A stretch of DNA of 64,000 bases, taken from Metabacillus crassostreae (lineage in GTDB: Bacteria; Bacillota; Bacilli; Bacillales; Bacillaceae). Below, one piece after another: positions 63,060-64,000 of the stretch (position 1 is its first letter; every line of letters starts with the position of its first letter). The notes under the pieces are model-generated. The model was not told the origin of the DNA. It saw only the letters and a program-made list of their open reading frames with translations, and ran no database searches. The stretch spans positions 62,001 to 126,000 of the forward strand of contig NZ_JAFBDU010000005.1 of the NCBI RefSeq assembly GCF_016908395.1, given 5' to 3'. Position numbers and translations under genes: made by a program.

Positions 63060-64000
63060 ATGAAGGATCTTCATTCTTTTGCATGGTATGCAAAGCAAAT
63101 TTCCCCTAAGCTTCCTAAAAAAGTTTTTAAGCCTGTTCCTAGTAGGCTGTGGGGTGGACTAGCCTACTTATTAATTGTGGTTGCAGGTTTTTTAACGATT
63201 GGTTTATTTCAACTACATCCATTTATTTACCTGTTAATCTCATTTGTACTTGGCACAAGCTTTGCTGCAATGGGCTTTCTTGGACATGAGATATTACATG
63301 GAACAGTTGTCAGAAAACCGTGGCTCCGTGATTTTCTTGGGGCAATTGCTTTTTGGCCATTAAGTACAGGACCTAAATTATGGAGAAAGTGGCATAACCT
63401 TTCTCATCATGTAAATACACAGCATGAGGAACATGATCCTGATGCATGGCCTACATTAGAAAGACTTTCTAGAACAAAATTATTAAATTGGATTTATCGT
63501 TTACCACACGGAGTTCGAGCATTTGGCAGCTTTGCTTCACTAACACTGATGTTTTCACTACATTCAGCAAGAATGTTTGCTGCGTATATCAAGGAGTTTA
63601 ATCCAAAGCATCGCCGTTCAGTATGGGTTCAGCTAATTCTTCCTTGGATATTTTGGATAACGCTACTATTTATAATGGGACCTATAAAATGGGTGTTTGC
63701 TTTCTTGATTCCATTACTTATCGCGAATGCAATTGTGATGGGGTATATCTCAACTAATCACAGATTAAACCCAATTACAGAGATCAATGACCCATTGGCA
63801 AATAGCTTAACCGTAACTGTTCCAAAATGGGTAGATGTGCTTCATTTCAATTTTTCCTATCACACTGAGCATCACCTTTTTCCTGGTATGAGCTCGAAAT
63901 ACTATCCTTTAGTAAAAAAACACGTGAAAAATATGTGGCCTGAACGCTACCATGAAATGCCAATTGGTCAAGCTTTAGTGGCGCTTTGGAAAACTCCGCG
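63060..64000 (+). CDS. Membrane fatty acid desaturase, 3' end cut by window edge
   Basis: 313 codons are seen before the right edge, without a stop. ATG 63060 follows GGAAGGAG. Family His boxes are all present: HEILH (in MGFLGHEILHG), HNLSHH (in WRKWHNLSHHVNTQH) and HTEHH (in FSYHTEHHLFPG), which bind the di-iron centre. There are four to six membrane helices. It introduces double bonds in membrane acyl chains, using ferredoxin-type electrons in related enzymes. Position of the double bond cannot be inferred. Confidence 0.9.
   Translation, partial: MKDLHSFAWYAKQISPKLPKKVFKPVPSRLWGGLAYLLIVVAGFLTIGLFQLHPFIYLLISFVLGTSFAAMGFLGHEILHGTVVRKPWLRDFLGAIAFWPLSTGPKLWRKWHNLSHHVNTQHEEHDPDAWPTLERLSRTKLLNWIYRLPHGVRAFGSFASLTLMFSLHSARMFAAYIKEFNPKHRRSVWVQLILPWIFWITLLFIMGPIKWVFAFLIPLLIANAIVMGYISTNHRLNPITEINDPLANSLTVTVPKWVDVLHFNFSYHTEHHLFPGMSSKYYPLVKKHVKNMWPERYHEMPIGQALVALWKTP

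Overview
The window looks like chromosomal DNA of a low-GC Bacillus-type Firmicute. The genes are AT-rich with strong AAGGAGG-type ribosome binding sites and some GTG or TTG starts. Several blocks match Bacillus subtilis gene order: the yukE-yukD-yukC-yukB-yueB-yueC type VII secretion locus, the bmrC-bmrD drug exporter, and the nasA / nasBC / nasDEF nitrate assimilation cluster. The genus is inferred; no rRNA or tRNA gene is present to fix it. Both edges cut genes: an SDR oxidoreductase on the left and a fatty acid desaturase on the right.

Layout. 1-5.2 kb: SDR remnant, then a heterodimeric ABC multidrug exporter (bmrCD) behind a long leader with a promoter, two tiny ORFs and two terminator hairpins (a likely attenuator), followed by a possible 30-residue peptide gene. 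5.2-7.9 kb: leftward DUF421 membrane protein, UMF1-type MFS and GNAT acetyltransferase. 8.3-24.9 kb: a complete type VII secretion (Esx/Yuk) apparatus, an effector module (DUF5082 and DUF5344 helical partners plus an LXG protein with a glycine-rich C-terminal domain of unknown activity), and a tail of accessory and candidate immunity genes. The tail includes three related ~200-residue proteins, the third broken by one in-frame stop. 24.9-36.4 kb: metabolic and transport genes (iadA, VWA lipoprotein, pepT, HEAT-like protein, EamA permease, PhoD-like phosphatase, ThrE-type exporter pair, purU). 36.9-40.6 kb: an XRE/membrane-protein pair, a HemD-like protein, and a PadR-DUF1700-DUF4097 module. 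41.1-47.5 kb: a SAM-I riboswitch with its own terminator ahead of a BMP-family nucleoside ABC importer, a sulfite-oxidase-like protein and a nucleoside phosphorylase. 47.7-50.7 kb: aldo/keto reductase and a MarR/MFS pair. 50.9-62.5 kb: nitrate/nitrite assimilation, with TnrA-type boxes upstream of nasB and nasD. 62.8-64 kb: a 48-residue protein and the desaturase.

How the parts work together. YukE, YukD, EssB, EssC, EsaA and EssA form the export machine; the LXG protein with its two small helical partners is the probable cargo, and the genes after it are the probable protection and accessory set. No strong terminator was seen between yukE and about 22.06 kb, so apparatus and cargo may share transcripts. 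NasA imports nitrate; NasB/NasC reduce it to nitrite; NasD/NasE reduce nitrite to ammonium with siroheme, whose precursor is methylated by NasF. The SAM riboswitch suggests that the nucleoside importer handles sulfur-linked nucleosides such as methylthioadenosine; this is an inference.

Six copies of a ~130 bp non-coding palindromic repeat (one an internal deletion) lie between genes, three of them between nasC and nasD. No CRISPR array, prophage, insertion sequence, tRNA or rRNA was seen.
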